NCBI GenBank assembly: GCA_013176395.1
Contig: JABMLP010000017.1
Coordinates: forward strand, 682,001 to 746,000
Source: Venturia oleaginea
Lineage: Eukaryota; Ascomycota; Dothideomycetes; Venturiales; Venturiaceae
Direction: 5' to 3'
Length of the DNA stretch: 64,000 nt
Part shown: piece by piece, positions 33,527 through 46,060 of the stretch
Position numbering within the stretch: position 1 is the first letter of the stretch
How the letters are laid out: every line of letters begins with the position of its first letter
Notes under the pieces: model-generated
Told to the model about the DNA's origin: nothing
Seen by the model: the letters and a program-made list of their open reading frames with translations, nothing else
Databases searched by the model: none
Translations under genes and position numbers: made by a program

Positions 33527-34213
33527 TCAGCACGACACGTCGCTGCGGACCATCATGGACATTATGCCAGCCGCTATCTCAAGATGTTTGTAAGAAGCGG
33601 GTGAAGACTTGCCACCCGGATTAGCACTTCTGACAAGGAACCGCTTACGCTCATTTGCTGTCTGGATGATGTACACAACTATGCACGGAAGGGCTTGACT
33701 GCGCTCATAACCTTTACCATATGTGCGCATTAGATCCGATTCCAGCTCCTCGGTGATGGCTTTAAACAGTGTGTAGCAGGTACGATGTAGTCGAAGGTAG
33801 TCGAAAGTGAATTCCGGGACTTCAGCTTGTAGAGCAGTGCAAAGACTACGCAACACAACCAATGTTTTGACATCTTACCGCCAACTTCATATCGATGGCA
33901 ATAACTCTCTGCCGAATTTCAACGCAGAGATCGCCAGGAGCCACCTGCCTATACCCCTAGACTGTTGGAAAACGTAGCAGCCCGGGGTGTGCTTACCTTC
34001 GTGCTGGGAGCAGGCTGTACAGCCGCTTTAGCTTCCTTGCGTGCTTTGACTTTGAGTCGGCCTTGATTCGCCGGGGCTTGGTGGCATAGACTGGCCTAGC
34101 AGAAGAGTTGCCTTGGTATCCATGTAGTGCGGCCGTATTCGAAGCCATGAAGCGATTGCATGGGTATCCTCCTTGTATCTGGTATAGCTGGTGCTCAAAA
34201 AATCGGGTAACAT
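33527..34213 (-). pseudogene. DUF6604-like protein fragment
   Basis: From ATG 34213 the frame starts MLPDFLSTSYTRYKEDTHAI then ASWL, like the N-terminus of fungal DUF6604-type proteins (normally several hundred residues). A Lys/Arg-rich stretch in another frame follows (about 34040-34080), and 33862..33527 reads VVLRSLCTALQAEVPEFTFDYL, a later block of the same family. Large internal parts are missing and the frames do not join by a clean intron, so this is a deleted, decayed copy. The family name is from memory of motif order, not a search. Confidence 0.5.
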
Positions 34214-34783
34214 CTGGGGTAACAGGTTGTAGTAAGAATTTGAGGGATCTATCAGAAAGAAAGCTGACTTCGAGGGATGGCGGGTTATAGGTTAAGGCTA
34301 CTACATTACTGTGTTAATCCTGAATCAGCGTCATTCCCGTGTTGACCGGAAGTGTCCGAAAGCTGATTGAGGGCGATAGATTGCTGGACATGTCTGTACA
34401 GAACATTGCCAGAAATTTCTTGCCAGCTGTTGGATTTTGAAATCGCCTTCCACCAGACGACCCATCATTCATCAATATTACATCTCTTACCTAGGTACTG
34501 GTAGGCTATTACTCGGTTATCGAAGGAAACCATTCGAAAAATAATTGGTTAAGCTGAGAAGATTTTTGACTAAATGCTTACAATTGTGAATAGATGATGC
34601 TCTATACTGCCATCCAATAGTAAATCTTCGACTGAATTATATTGAGTATCAAATTTCAACGATGTCGAAAAGTCATTCAACACGAAGACTACTCGAGGCC
34701 CAAATACTATACCTTATTAGGACCCTCTAAAGTAAAATCATTCGCAAGCAATATCACCAAGCCTTAAACCACGACCGAAGAAC
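34214..34783. other. intergenic, A/T-rich, no supported gene
   Basis: No open frame over 60 codons of interest and no repeat noticed. Confidence 0.4.
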
Positions 34784-35356
34784 TTGATTCCCTCTCGAAG
34801 AAAACCAAAAAAATTCACTTTTCCCAATCCAGCTTCAAAAACCCATTATTCCACGCATCAACACATCCACACCAAAGCCTCCCCCCCCCCCCCCCCCCCC
34901 CCCCCCAACAAAGAGCCTCAGCAAAACGCACCCGACAATCTACAAATACCCCCTCCCCAACATCATTCCTCCTCAAAACGCCAAATATCATATAAAAAGA
35001 ACAAACCCACATGCCCCTTCGCAATCCTCACTCGAAAAAAACATCACAGCGCCCTGTGCTTCCCGCAAACCTTCATCCCCCCACCTCTACCTAAGAACCC
35101 CTACTTCACACCCAACCCCACAGATCCAAGCCTCTTCACCGTCTACACAACAAACAACGCTCACGGCACCCCAAACGAGAAATTAGAACAAGCCCGCTTA
35201 GATGAGCTCCAACAGCGCCGTGGTCTGCTCGCCCAAAAAGTAGAGGAAAAGGCAGCACTAAACGACTCAGGGATAGACGTATCCGGATCCATATGGGCTC
35301 CCCTGATAAAAAGGACGGTAGAAAGGGTATTAATCTCAGATTGGCACCGATGGTGA
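34784..35356 (+). CDS. hypothetical protein, Pro-rich, spans a poly-C tract
   Basis: 190 codons from ATG 34784. A run of prolines at residues 34-41 comes from the 26-bp poly-C tract. The second half looks more protein-like: YFTPNPTDPSLFTVYTT, an LEQARLDELQQRRG coiled-coil-like helix, and SIWAPLIKRTVERV near the end. No family recognised. The poly-C tract makes the 5' frame unreliable, because a length change of one C would shift it. Confidence 0.45.
   Translation: MIPSRRKPKKFTFPNPASKTHYSTHQHIHTKASPPPPPPPPNKEPQQNAPDNLQIPPPQHHSSSKRQISYKKNKPTCPFAILTRKKHHSALCFPQTFIPPPLPKNPYFTPNPTDPSLFTVYTTNNAHGTPNEKLEQARLDELQQRRGLLAQKVEEKAALNDSGIDVSGSIWAPLIKRTVERVLISDWHRW
34881..34906 (+). repeat. 26-bp poly-C homopolymer
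   Basis: Uninterrupted C run inside the reading frame at 34784. Homopolymers this long mutate by slippage and are prone to sequencing error. Confidence 0.95.
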
Positions 35357-35718
35357 AATGGCAAATTTCTGTGCCTGCTCAGGAGAAGACAGATCTAGAA
35401 AAACAGATAGCAAGAGTGTAAAAGTCTGAACCATTCAGCAGCTCTTAGTACCGTGCTCGACAGCAAAATTGGAGGAATAGTCTCGCGCAATAGTGTCTCC
35501 AATACCGTTCCCGGTACTTGGTATCTACACCATCCCTCTCTTGAACTCCATCCAACAATACACCGCAAACTTGTTTGTCCAAAACAACAAACAAAGAAGC
35601 GCCTATTAATGCCGGAAAATGCGCCTTATTTCGCTTTCGAGACCCCCATCCAAAGAGAACTCATAATCAAAAAATTGTACTATACTAGCAGTTCGTCAAC
35701 CGAGTGGCCAGGCAGTAA

Positions 35719-38700
35719 TTACGTTACCGCCGGCATAGGCTCCGGCTTTGTTTCATTACCCTCCGTCTCCGATTTTTGCTTCTCCATCGATGCGCGTGTA
35801 GCAGGTGGTTCCGGTGCTTTGAAGGACTCAGGTGGAGGCGCAACTGTCTTTCCTTTCACAATGGTGATGATGTGGTCACCAATATCGCCTGCTCCGTCGA
35901 TTTTGCTGAACTTAGTATCGAGATGTTCTGCGTCTCGGAGTAGTCTATGTAATAGTCAGTATGTGGCCAACGGGGGATAGCTGCATAGGAAATATACCTC
36001 GATTTGCCACCCTCCGTTTTCACTCCTGCGCCCTTGAAAGCCTCACCCCACTGCTCGCGATAGTTTGCAAACACCGGCGACATGATCATACCGACGTGCA
36101 TGTCAGGTAGGTATTTGCTAAGCGTGCGATGCAGCACCGTCGTCTCCTTGGTCAAAGTCTCCATGTGTTTGCTAACCTTGGCGAGTTCCTCTTCTTTGCC
36201 TTTCTCCTTGTCAGCCTCAGCATCAAAATCCATGTTGCGCATAGCTTTGACATGCGCTGATGCTCTACTACTCATGATTTCGACCAACTTTTCATTAATG
36301 CTGACTTGATGATCTTGATATAGCCGCTTCGTTTTGTCGTACTCAGCCAATTTCTCGCCATTCATTCCTGGCCGTCGACGGACAAACTCGCGCACGTAGG
36401 GAATGAGAGTGATGACAAAGCTGAGCGTCTGTGATGCGAGCGCAAGGTGTTTCGTGTTAATATTTCTTAGTGCGGCAGTGCTTCTCGTAGCTCCCGCCCC
36501 GAGTACCATCTGACATACCCGACTGTTGAAGAAGCGAAGATATTCTAAAAGTTGATTGGAGACCTCAGTGCTAATCGAAGGTATACAGGCGATGAGGATT
36601 TGGAAGCGAGATATGCCATGCAGCAATGAGATCGCCGATTCGACCAGCGTGTACTTTTCCTCGTCAACGGTCGCAGGTTTGGCCGCTTCCTTGGTCGATG
36701 TTCCGTTACCATTTGTCGTGATTTTTTCTGGATCCGCAGCCGAGCCGTTGGTTTGATATGCAGGTAGCTATTCCCAGATGTAGTTGTGGGCAAGCCAACG
36801 CCCAGGGTCTGATGACATGCCCTCGAGAACTTGGGACAAGACTATACCATCGAGTTCTCTAAAGTCCTTAGCTTCCCATCGGTCCTTGTCGATTAGGTCT
36901 TCCATTCGATCTCGCTCAGCTCTGGCCATGTGGCCAACGAAATCGGTTATATGGTTGTTTACCACGCCTTTCAGAGCTGCGCCCGACCGTCCAGACACTG
37001 CTTCACATTCGTCGGCAAAGAGTCGATTGAGGGTGAAGTATCGCAGAAATTGTGTTAGAGGAAGAGAAGTACTTTCATTGGTCCGCACTTTGAGAATCTT
37101 GGTGATCTGGATTTGCGCCGAATCGACAGCTGTACCTAGCAAGCTTGAGAGATCCAACGCCTGCATCAACTCAACCTGCAAAGGCGTAGAGTTTGATCTC
37201 GCTCTTGTCACGGACGCATCGATACTTGGTATGCCAGGGCTTCGAGGCGGAGATTTCGTGCCAGAAGATGGCATAGCTTGGGCACTGGTGACATCAAGTA
37301 GCATCTTGACTTGAGTTTGCAGTCTGCGTAGACCCTCACCCACACCAGTGTACATGTTCGTGAGGAGTTCCTCAGCATCATCAGGGCCGAGTGCGCGTAA
37401 ATTTGCAGCCAATCTTGCGGACTTATCTTGCTGAGATGTCACCCTGCTTCTATTTGTAGAGATAGAAGCCATGGACTCGGCGTCATCGTTGCTTGAACTT
37501 GGCATGTGATGCCTGACAATACTCTTCATCTCCCTCGTGACTGTATCTCGGAATGCCAATGAAGCCGTGACCGTGGATTTTGAGCGACTCAGCCCATTGA
37601 GGATTACCGACAAGTTTTGCCGTAATGCACCATCCGTGTGTAGATAGGCCGGGGAGGCCAATGGTCCTGTGGTTTGGACACCACCACGAGATCTTTGTGA
37701 TGCTGACGCCCATCTTTGAAGCGTGTCGGCATGAGGAACGGCAGTAATATGATGTCGTAAATCTCCCAATAAAGCTTCAAGGAAGCGAACTTCGTAGCCT
37801 TTGCCTATCCGTGCTCTCAACTGGTCCATACCCTCTCCAAAACCTTCCAAGGCCTTCAGCCGGCGGAGGTCCAATAATTGCCGCTGGGGCTTCGGACATA
37901 ACCAAGTTGTGTCCATGTTCGAGTTTGACCGCATCCGTCCACACGTGAATTCCTCCAAAATTGATAGGTGATCGAGAGCAATCTCAAGCTCTCCTTGGTC
38001 CACAAGATCTTCGCAATGTGCCGCACCATGTACCACATCATTCAATTGTTGAACAGCATCGCTGAGTTTTCGGAGGTTCTCTCGCCGCTGCTTCATAGCC
38101 ACAATTTCAAGCCCACCAACTGCCATGTCTTTGTCCAATTTCGACAGGTCTTCTCTTAGCAATTTGATTTTGGACACAGAATCTGCTGCTTCCGAGTGTA
38201 AATCTTTCAATGATCCCAGAGCCGCAAAAAACGACTTCGAAGCTGCTGATATAGATGAGATCAAATGTATTTCCACCGTGTCCAGATACCATGAAAGCTT
38301 CTCTTGTAATATCGCATTCGTTGCTAAAGCCTTCCGGGGCAAAGGCGCAGCCCCATTTGTGAGGAAACCATTCGCCCCTTTGCTTTCATCATCAGCACTC
38401 AGGGGCGTCCGAACCACCTCCGATCGCTCGCTTACAATGTCGAACGTGCGTGGATTTTCCAAATGGAAATTCTCGTCAAAATAGACACCTGGTATGGTAG
38501 AAAGAGGCGTCACTGCCATTTGTCTCCGCGGCGTGCTTCCACTCAGTCTCCTGGGTTGCGTCTGAGGCGACTTTATTGGCGATAAAGTAGCCATGGAGCC
38601 TTGCCGTGAGCCTGGTCGAGGTCTTTGCTGTTCACCACGTAGCCTCCTTTCCAAAGAATCCGCAAAATCCTCCTCCTTCGCCGGGCCCTTCTCTTTGCGC

Positions 38701-39190
38701 GCCCATTGCGATTGGTGTTCATCCTCCTCTCTGAGCGCCCTCGCTTCAAACAGGGATCCAATTTGAGCTAGATATGGCTGAAAAGAAGATGGGTCTACAG
38801 GAGGTATGTTTGTAAGGGTTACCGGCGGTATATCTCGACTCGTCGGGGCTCTGTGGGTTGCAGAGGCTGGGGCTGCGGTGTGAGGGAGGAACCCAGTGCG
38901 GACGATTGGAGGCTGAAGCAATGTCGATATAGCTGTACATGATTGTCAATATATGTCATCCCTGAGAATTGTCCATGCCTACCATTTTGGCCAGTATCTC
39001 TCACCGTACTGAGGCGACTTTGCGCTGATACTGTCGAGGTGTCGAGTGTTCCGCCGATAGAGCTAATCGAGGAGGCTCGGCTGGGTTGAAACCTACTGCT
39101 CGGCCATTCGTGATTTGTAAGGGGCGATCCAACTCGGGGGGAGGTAACAGTTGGCGTGGAGGATTGCGAGATTTCTTGTGGTTTTGACAT
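35719..39190 (-). CDS. VPS54: VPS54, GARP complex subunit, with one in-frame stop
   Basis: Three exons (39190..38983, 38932..35998, 35944..35719) with 50- and 53-nt introns give one frame of 1,123 codons. GARP tethers endosome-derived vesicles at the late Golgi. The N-terminal region has VYFDENFHLENPRTFDIVSERSEVV, the coiled-coil helical region follows (LSWYLDTVEIHL..LREDLSKLDKDM), and the Vps54 C-terminal domain lies beyond (DEEKYTLVESAISLLHGISRF; LLRDAEHLDTKFSKIDGAGD). At 36768-36770 an in-frame TAG follows NYIWE, yet the same frame continues with family-like sequence (QTNGSAADPEK, then DEEKY) for about 300 residues. No splice pair removes the stop without deleting the conserved WLAHNYIWE. 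It may be a CAG-to-TAG mutation, a sequence error or stop readthrough (next codon CTA). ATG 39190 was chosen over an upstream GTG. Confidence 0.88.
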
Positions 39191-39858
39191 ATTTGTCCAA
39201 AGATTCGAGGGTGACACGCAGTTGGACGAGGCATGAGGAGCATCGGGAGTATGGATAGAAGCGACTATAGGGAGGTCATGGCGATTGAACGAGAAGCGTT
39301 GAAGGCAGCAGTATTATGAGTTCGATATCAACAGGCAGCGAGTGTCATTATTTGGTTGATATGGAGTCTGGATACTCTTGCCGTTGTCGCATACATCCAT
39401 ACATGACCTAGCTCCAGTCTGACGCCTTACCAGGATCATCGGCCAAGTTGCTCAAGCTGACCTAATACTGCAATTCTCACGCTTCATTCTCATCTTCAAC
39501 CATCCATCATCAACTCATCATTTTCATTGCTATACTGGTCTTATGCCTCACCGTCAGGGGGGGTTTGCCAAATAATTCATCAATCTTACATCCATCCACC
39601 CTGAATTATGCGCGCTCAATCAAAAGAACTCAACTGAACATCGCCACCGATATGCCTCCGGCAATTTCAGAAGGTCTTTGCCAGACCAGTCTTGAGCTGA
39701 GAGAGAGCCATACCAAAATAGGACGTTTCTATAACCTTACTGTACCGTCTTGATCTGGCTCAGACCGCGCTTCAAACATGGATTGGTAGCAAAAGTATAT
39801 AATATTGGAAAGAATCTTTCTTTGGAAGCGCTGGCTTTCCCTAACGTCCAGGAGGCGT
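39191..39858. other. intergenic, no supported gene
   Basis: Lies between VPS54 and the sensor-like gene, which are both on the minus strand. Holds the VPS54 promoter and the 3' side of the next gene; no motif noted. Confidence 0.35.
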
Positions 39859-41333
39859 TCAGGCTGGCAATTCGGCAATGGTAGAAATTCGTGAGCCCTC
39901 CATCTCAACCGGACGAATTCCACGCTCTTGTCCCTGACCCTGGCCCCATGCTCCCTGATGGACATTGGGCGAGAACTCAGAGTAGCTGTCACGACGGTGG
40001 CCGGCAGAATGGGACGATACCGGGCTGTATAGCGGAGAGAAATTGGCCGTTTCTGGAGAGACGTTTTCGTGCCCCTGTGAATTTACCGCACCGGGAAGAG
40101 TCATCATTGTTGTCTCGCGCGACCAAGCTTCATTGTGCTCTGGAGGCTGCATGAGGTCCCGTCGGTTCTGGAATGGATTTGGTTTGACTGGATAGCGCTG
40201 TGTGTACGATTCCGAGCCTTGCATCTCGGCTGGGCCTTGACCTTCGCTTGCTGGTCGAGGGCCACGGTCTGGTATCTCGAGAACCTTCTCTGCTGTTGGC
40301 TGGTCAGAGTAGAATGGGTGGACAGAAGGGACGTCGCTATCGCGCTTGTTGTTACGACGGCGGTGCCAACATGTAAATCCAAGAAGTCCGAGGGCGAGCA
40401 ACATGAGTGGGATACCGACTGCGAGACCAACGATCATGCCTAGTGATCCCGAAGACTTCGAGGAAGTTGCAGGATCATCTGTGTGGACACTATTGGAGCT
40501 TCCACTTGAAGATGCAGCGCTCGCTGACGAGGGTCGTTGGCTGGAACTCGATGTTAGATCACTGCCGATGTTCGGGTCTCGTGGATGATCGCCCCCGATG
40601 CTTACCTTTCCGATACATGGGATACTGAAGAAATCACGGTTACAATCGACCCTACAGTGTCGGTATGGATGGATGTCACAAATGACGCCGAAGACTGGCT
40701 AGCTGCTGACGATGGCTCGCTTGACGCTGATGATGTCTCGCTTGATGCTGGCTGTGTGGTAGACGAGGTATCCGAATTCGTGGTGGGAGTGGCAGAAGTA
40801 CTTGCGGCGGAACTCGAGGTGGCAGCCTGAGTCGGCACACTGCCCTTCGCAACCCAGGATGATTTGGCCACGTCCTTAAGGTCAGTCTCGACCCCCAAAC
40901 CACTCATACTACAGCAGTCGCGCTGCCCGTTACCAGCACAGCACCATGCACCCTGGTCCGAACACCAGTTCAATACTTCGTTGCCAGGCGCTGTTCCTCC
41001 TGCAGTAGCAGTCAGTATGTGCCATTCCCTAGTGATGGGGTGTTGGAACTTACCTGCCGTACAATAATCTGGACATGACGAGTCCCATTGTCTCTTAGCA
41101 CATGTCTTTCGCTCGACTGGATACTTTGCGACATTGTTCAGACAAAGTCCGATGTCAGTGCATAGCCATCCTTGTGGACAGCAAGCGTTGCTGCCATTAC
41201 CGCAAGGAATATCGTTCGTCTTGGTTGGGCTGCCATCCGGATAGTAGCATTGCTGAGCGGAGACGAAAGTGAGGAGGACGAGGATGGCCAGAGAGTAGGC
41301 TCTGAGAAACGAGGGCGAGTTCGAGAAAGCCAT
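39859..41333 (-). CDS. signal peptide, Cys-rich ectodomain, Ser/Thr stalk, TM: sensor-like
   Basis: Three exons (41333..41054, 40999..40606, 40540..39859) with 54- and 65-nt introns give 451 residues. Signal peptide 1-26 (YSLAILVLLTFVSAQ) precedes a cysteine-rich ectodomain (QQCYYPDGS, ACCPQGWLC, WCCAGNGQRDCC), a long Ser/Thr/Ala stalk that is probably O-mannosylated, one membrane helix (MIVGLAVGIPLMLLALGLLG), a CWHRRRNNK stop-transfer and a polar tail. The layout resembles WSC/Mid2-type cell-wall sensors, but I see no certain WSC domain. Role in surface sensing is inference. A similarly built gene lies at 56034. Confidence 0.8.
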
Positions 41334-42800
41334 ACTCGATAGTGATAGGGAGTAATATGTCCGGGTGTGGTTGGTGAAAGAGCAAGGAATTTTTGTCGCG
41401 CGAGGTAGTGATCAGTGTTGAGGAGCGGTGTTGTTTGCTATGTCAACCAACTCACGACTAAGGATGGAAATGATGTCAGGGTAAGTGAAAGATGATTTTT
41501 TATGAAGAATCCGATGATTGATGGCCGGCAATGCTGAAGGCATGGGAGCCACGCCTATGCCAACTTCATGTCGAGCTTCCTTTTCTCCCACATGAGGTCT
41601 CTCTCTGCAACATATAGAGGCGTAGAATTACACTACATTCTACTGTCCTCCAAGCGATTTTGTAGTCGTGCAGACCGAATATTGGACATGGATAAGTGAC
41701 AGCATTTCTGCTCGTGGAAGGTGAAGATAACAAACACAGACATATCTCCGACGGCTAGAATTACCTCTCGAGACGCGTTCCTTGCAGCTGTGTACCCATG
41801 ATCGGGTGACACCCGCGCGCAGACGACTATTTCAGTATCTTGTCACACCTATGATGAATCCTGCAGCATATATCTAATTTGTTTGGTCTGCTGTCAGGCG
41901 TGAGCTGTCAATTCTAACACAGTTTTTAGGATGTTGACCCTCCTTCCAACGGCCATCAAGGAACGTAACAAACATCGACGCCAGGACCGTCGTGTGCCCT
42001 TCACTCCAGGAAATAGAAGCTCTACATCGCGTCACTCATTTTAACCCGATAGACTTTGCACTGCTTCTGGTGTGCAAAATCTTCAAACTTCACAACATGA
42101 TTGAAGACCAGCCACTGCCCCATAGTAATGTGCACGTATTGGTAGAATAATGTAGAAAACCGTGGTAGCCTCGAGTTGAAAATCAAAAATGGCGTGGCAG
42201 CTTGACTAACCAACCTCATTCATCTCAGCTTCTCCTTCTGCCAGTGACCAACAACATCGAAACATCTGACTTCGACACTCGCGCGTCACAAAACGAGTGC
42301 GACTCCAGCTCCAAACGTCGCGTCCGCGCCTCAGATGACACCAGCACCGCGTGCTTCGGGACGGTCACGTAAAGCATGGAGCGGAGGAGATGAGATTTGA
42401 GGTCATGATATCGATACCATTTCATGCCGCCGTCGCGAGGATCTTCACAATTTACCAGTGTGCAGTTATTTCAGTCTGGCATAGTAAGCATGATCGTTCT
42501 GCTCTCAACTCATGACTGCTGGCACCACAACAATATCAACTGTATCTGAAGCTCGGTAAGTAGTGCGCTGTCACAATACCACTCATCTTATCATTTTAAC
42601 GTTCTCGTTGCTAAGTCTTCTCAAGTGAAAAGAGTGTCAGATCTCAAGATCGACATGACGTACCAATCCTGAGTAAAGGACGATAGCAATAATAGGTAGT
42701 TTTCTGACGTTATTAGACATTACACGGCATTGTCGTCAAAACTTGTAATCTGCGCCCCTGAAAACCCCTTCGGCTTGCACTGTACCTGATGCAGTCCAAG
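41334..42800. other. 1.5-kb intergenic, no supported gene
   Basis: Two minus frames of 65-66 codons (42219..42022, 42425..42225) lack motifs. I see no RNA gene or repeat here. Confidence 0.4.
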
Positions 42801-43319
42801 CTATTTCCGTCCACTTTGCATTGTGCATTGGATCTCCATGGAATCCTGCTTCTTCATAACGCCGATATCAAGGGGATACCTTTCGAAGGAGGTCGCAGCA
42901 TATCCAACACAAGAAGTGAGACGCCTATTCTCGTTAGCCTCAGCTGTTTGAGGGACTGCTTGACGAGATACATACAGCGTGTCATTATTCCTCCAACTAT
43001 GATGGACCCAAAGCTGGTCACCCCGATAGCTGAAACCCATACTTTTATCGTTACATGGGTAATGGATATTGCTGATTAGATCTCTTCCTGCGGACACAGC
43101 TCGGGCACAGGTGGTTGTGAGCTCGAGACCTGGATTTGGATCTTGGATGGAAAATTCTATGAAGGTGGGGGTGGTGGAGTTGGAGTGGGCTTCGAGAATG
43201 ACGATGTCGGTTATTTTCCAGGGGAGATTGTCGTAGGGGTTTGGTACGGAGGTTTGGGGGTTTGGCAGGGCGAATGTCGAGGCTGTGAGGAGGAGGGGGG
43301 TGATGAGGTGGATGTACAT
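42801..43319 (-). CDS. small secreted protein, about 172 residues
   Basis: From ATG 43319 a signal peptide (MYIHLITPLLLTASTFALP) is followed by DNLPWKITDIVILEAHSNST and FIEFSIQDPNPGLELTTTCA, a beta-rich pattern common in fungal secreted proteins with two disulfides; cysteines lie near residues 71, 92 and 138. Longer upstream in-frame sequence lacks a secretion signal and is unlikely. No family named. Possible effector or cell-wall protein. Confidence 0.65.
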   Translation of the reverse strand: MYIHLITPLLLTASTFALPNPQTSVPNPYDNLPWKITDIVILEAHSNSTTPTFIEFSIQDPNPGLELTTTCARAVSAGRDLISNIHYPCNDKSMGFSYRGDQLWVHHSWRNNDTLYVSRQAVPQTAEANENRRLTSCVGYAATSFERYPLDIGVMKKQDSMEIQCTMQSGRK

Positions 43320-44478
43320 TGTGACGCTTGATGAGGGGATGTGAAGTTGGATGATAGATGGTTCTTGAAGCTGATCAGGTTGAGAGCAGTATATAAAGCG
43401 GACGAACGAGTCAAAAGTGTTGATATGGATAGATACTTGCCAGCGTTCGAAGCATTTACCTTCTCTTATAGAGTCTCGATCGAAGCACAATCGGAGACAT
43501 CTCCTTAGCTATGACTAGTCTGTTAAATCCTGTCTTAACCTATTCCGTCAATATTCACACGGATGTATTCCCAAAGTAATCAATAAGAAAGATCACGGTC
43601 CATGTTCCGAGCAAAGAGTATTTGCGCACTCCGAACAGCCCAATTGGCCGTCGAATCGAGACGGGAGAGTTACCACCAGCCAATGAATCGAGTCAATATC
43701 AGTCATACATATCAATCCGTCAGATACCAGTCGGCCGGGTGAGGGTGCGGACGGATGGTCCATCGGAGGGTGTAATGTGCCCAACGGCAAAGGAGATAGC
43801 TTGGATGGATGGATGGATGGATTCAATACACCCGTCGGGCCAGTATGAAAGGAGATGGCGTCGCTATACATGGCTGCCTCATGCCTGGCGCTACCTGCTG
43901 GTGGCTGGGGGAAAGTGGGGCTTGTGCTATTCTAGTGCTAATGAGAGGGTAGGTGGGGAAGAAGGGATTTTGTTCCTGCTATCGACCTGAGCTTTCACCA
44001 CTTTGATAACAACCTCCGACTACCTAAGCCATTCCATCCAACTATTTGTGTTCTTCATTGCCGCCGACAAGAATCAAATCCATTCAGGATGGACCTTTGA
44101 ATCGATATCGGTAGCGATGAATTCTTGGCCAACACCATCGTGCCCTTGTTCACGTTTCAATGCCGAATGTGGAGAAGAGACGACAAGCTACTTCAGACTT
44201 TACACGGTGTAACAGAGATAAGTTTACTGCGCGGATTTGTGTCACTGCAACCATCAAGCCCGCCTTGCTACTTTGATATCTCAGGATAGATCGAAAGTAC
44301 GGTTGAGAATCAACCATCAGTCCTTACGTTGACAAGAAAATCTCTATTATGAGTGCGCTTGGAAGCAAATCAAAAACTCCAGATGTTTACCAACAAGTTC
44401 GCTGGGCCCAATGCAATTACCATTAAACGATCATGTCAACAGGACGGGCATCCTCTCGCCGGACTGGGCCGTCGTTCT
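43320..44478. other. intergenic, ATGG microsatellite, no supported gene
   Basis: Contains GGATGGATGGATGGATGG near 43804-43821. The plus frame at 43622..43990 is motif-free. Confidence 0.4.
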
Positions 44479-46060
44479 TCAGTATGCGTAGAACAAGGTT
44501 GCGTCTGGGTCCTCTCGCCGCATTCGCTTGTTCTCGCGCATCAAGTCCCACTTCATGAACAGCATACACACGATGGTGAAGAAACACATGCCAGCACTGG
44601 CAGCCATTGGCAAAATATATCGGGGTGCAGACGAAGTAGGCCATAGATACTAACGCGACTGGGTCAGTACCAGAATATCCTGTGTTCAGAAGGCGTGCTT
44701 ACGGGAGTCCAGATTAAGCTGATACTTGCAGAGGTATTCAGAATTGCCAGTGCGGCAGCGCGCTTTTCCTTTGTTTGCGCACATGTGCTTCCGACCCACG
44801 CCATTACAACTGAAGAAACCCCGTAGGTCCCGACTGTGAACACGAACGTTGCGAAATACCTTGCCCCCGTGTTTGTTGTCGCGCAGGCAACGACAAAACC
44901 GACAAGCGCGACAAGCTTGAATACAACAATGTGCCAGGTTCGTTCGTTGTACTTTCCAGAAGAGATGGCAAAGGCGATGCCGGTAAAACAGGCCAGTAGG
45001 TATGGCGGGCATGTCAAAACCAACGTGATTGTGGTCCCGTAACCGAACGTTTTGACAAGAGTGGGAAAGAAGTTTCTGAAACTCGAAGTCGCCGTGTGGA
45101 TGTGATGCGAGGCTGCGAAAATCCAAAGTCTATAATCCGAGCATGCCTCACGCAGACCTCTCATCATACTAACATCCTGTTTCTTCTGGACAGTGTCAAG
45201 GGCAACACGATCGTGGGCCAGCTTACGTTGCGCTTCCGTGAGCCATCGTGTAGTCAGCGGCGTGTCCGGTAGGAGACAGATCCCAATGACACAAAAGAAG
45301 CCGGAAAAGGCAGCGAAGATTATGAACATCCACTTCCAGCCAGCAAGTCCATGTTTGCCACCCAACTCGCTGAAGATGGGCGCAGCGATCAGCCCTAAAC
45401 AACAACGTCAACACCACAGTGTACAGCAACAAGACGGGGTCCGGTTACCTGTGCACGCGGTCGCTACCATGTTACTAGTATAAATTATGGTCATTCTCGT
45501 TCCGAGTTCTTTCCTCGTATAAAAGACTGATAGCATGTACATTGCACCGGGGTACATGGGCGCAGCGACGATACCTTGGAAGAACCGCTGCAGAACAAGC
45601 CCTTTGAAATCATGGCAGAGGGCGGTGAGTCCAGTAGCCAACCCGCATATCATCATAGCCACCGGCAAATACCACGATGGCCGTAGTCTAGTCAAGAGCA
45701 TGTTCGATGGTACCTGACCGCAAATATATCCGACATAGTGGATGGAGATTGACGTTGAGAAATCCGTTCCTTTCATCTTCAAGCTCTTCTCCAAGCCATC
45801 GAGACGTGCCACGGTGACCGCCTGCCTGTTAAGGAAGTTCATAAAAACGAGCATCCAGAGAATGGGCTGGGGATGTCGTGAGTATATGTCCAACATGCTC
45901 ACATGAACTAACTCACGAGAAAGATGAGGTCGATCTTTCGCACCAACTTGATTTCTTCAGGGTCGGTTTTGTCGTGAGCGCCCGCGTAGTCCACGCTCGG
46001 TTGCTGGATTGAGACATCGACTTCCTTCCGGGTCTCGTCATCTGCCGGCTTCTCTAACAT
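44479..46060 (-). CDS. MFS transporter, anion:cation symporter (Dal5/Tna1-like)
   Basis: Four exons (46060..45917, 45866..45449, 45394..44703, 44649..44479) with 50-54 nt introns give 474 residues. About twelve membrane helices are visible. Features: KIDLIFLPILWMLVFMNFLNR at helix 1, VGYICGQVPSNMLLTRLRPS, QRFFQGIVAAPMYPGAMYMLS, YTRKELGTRMTIIYTSNM and WTPYLWPTSSA. These match the ACS family, which carries allantoate, nicotinate, pantothenate and other organic anions. The substrate is not known. The polar N-terminus is acidic. Confidence 0.88.

Noticed and set aside
36768..36900. An intron that would remove the VPS54 stop (GTATAG to AATAG)
   Set aside because: It would delete the conserved WLAHNYIWE region, so I do not accept it.
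43140..43331. Gly-rich plus-strand frame
   Set aside because: Shadow of the secreted-protein gene on the other strand.
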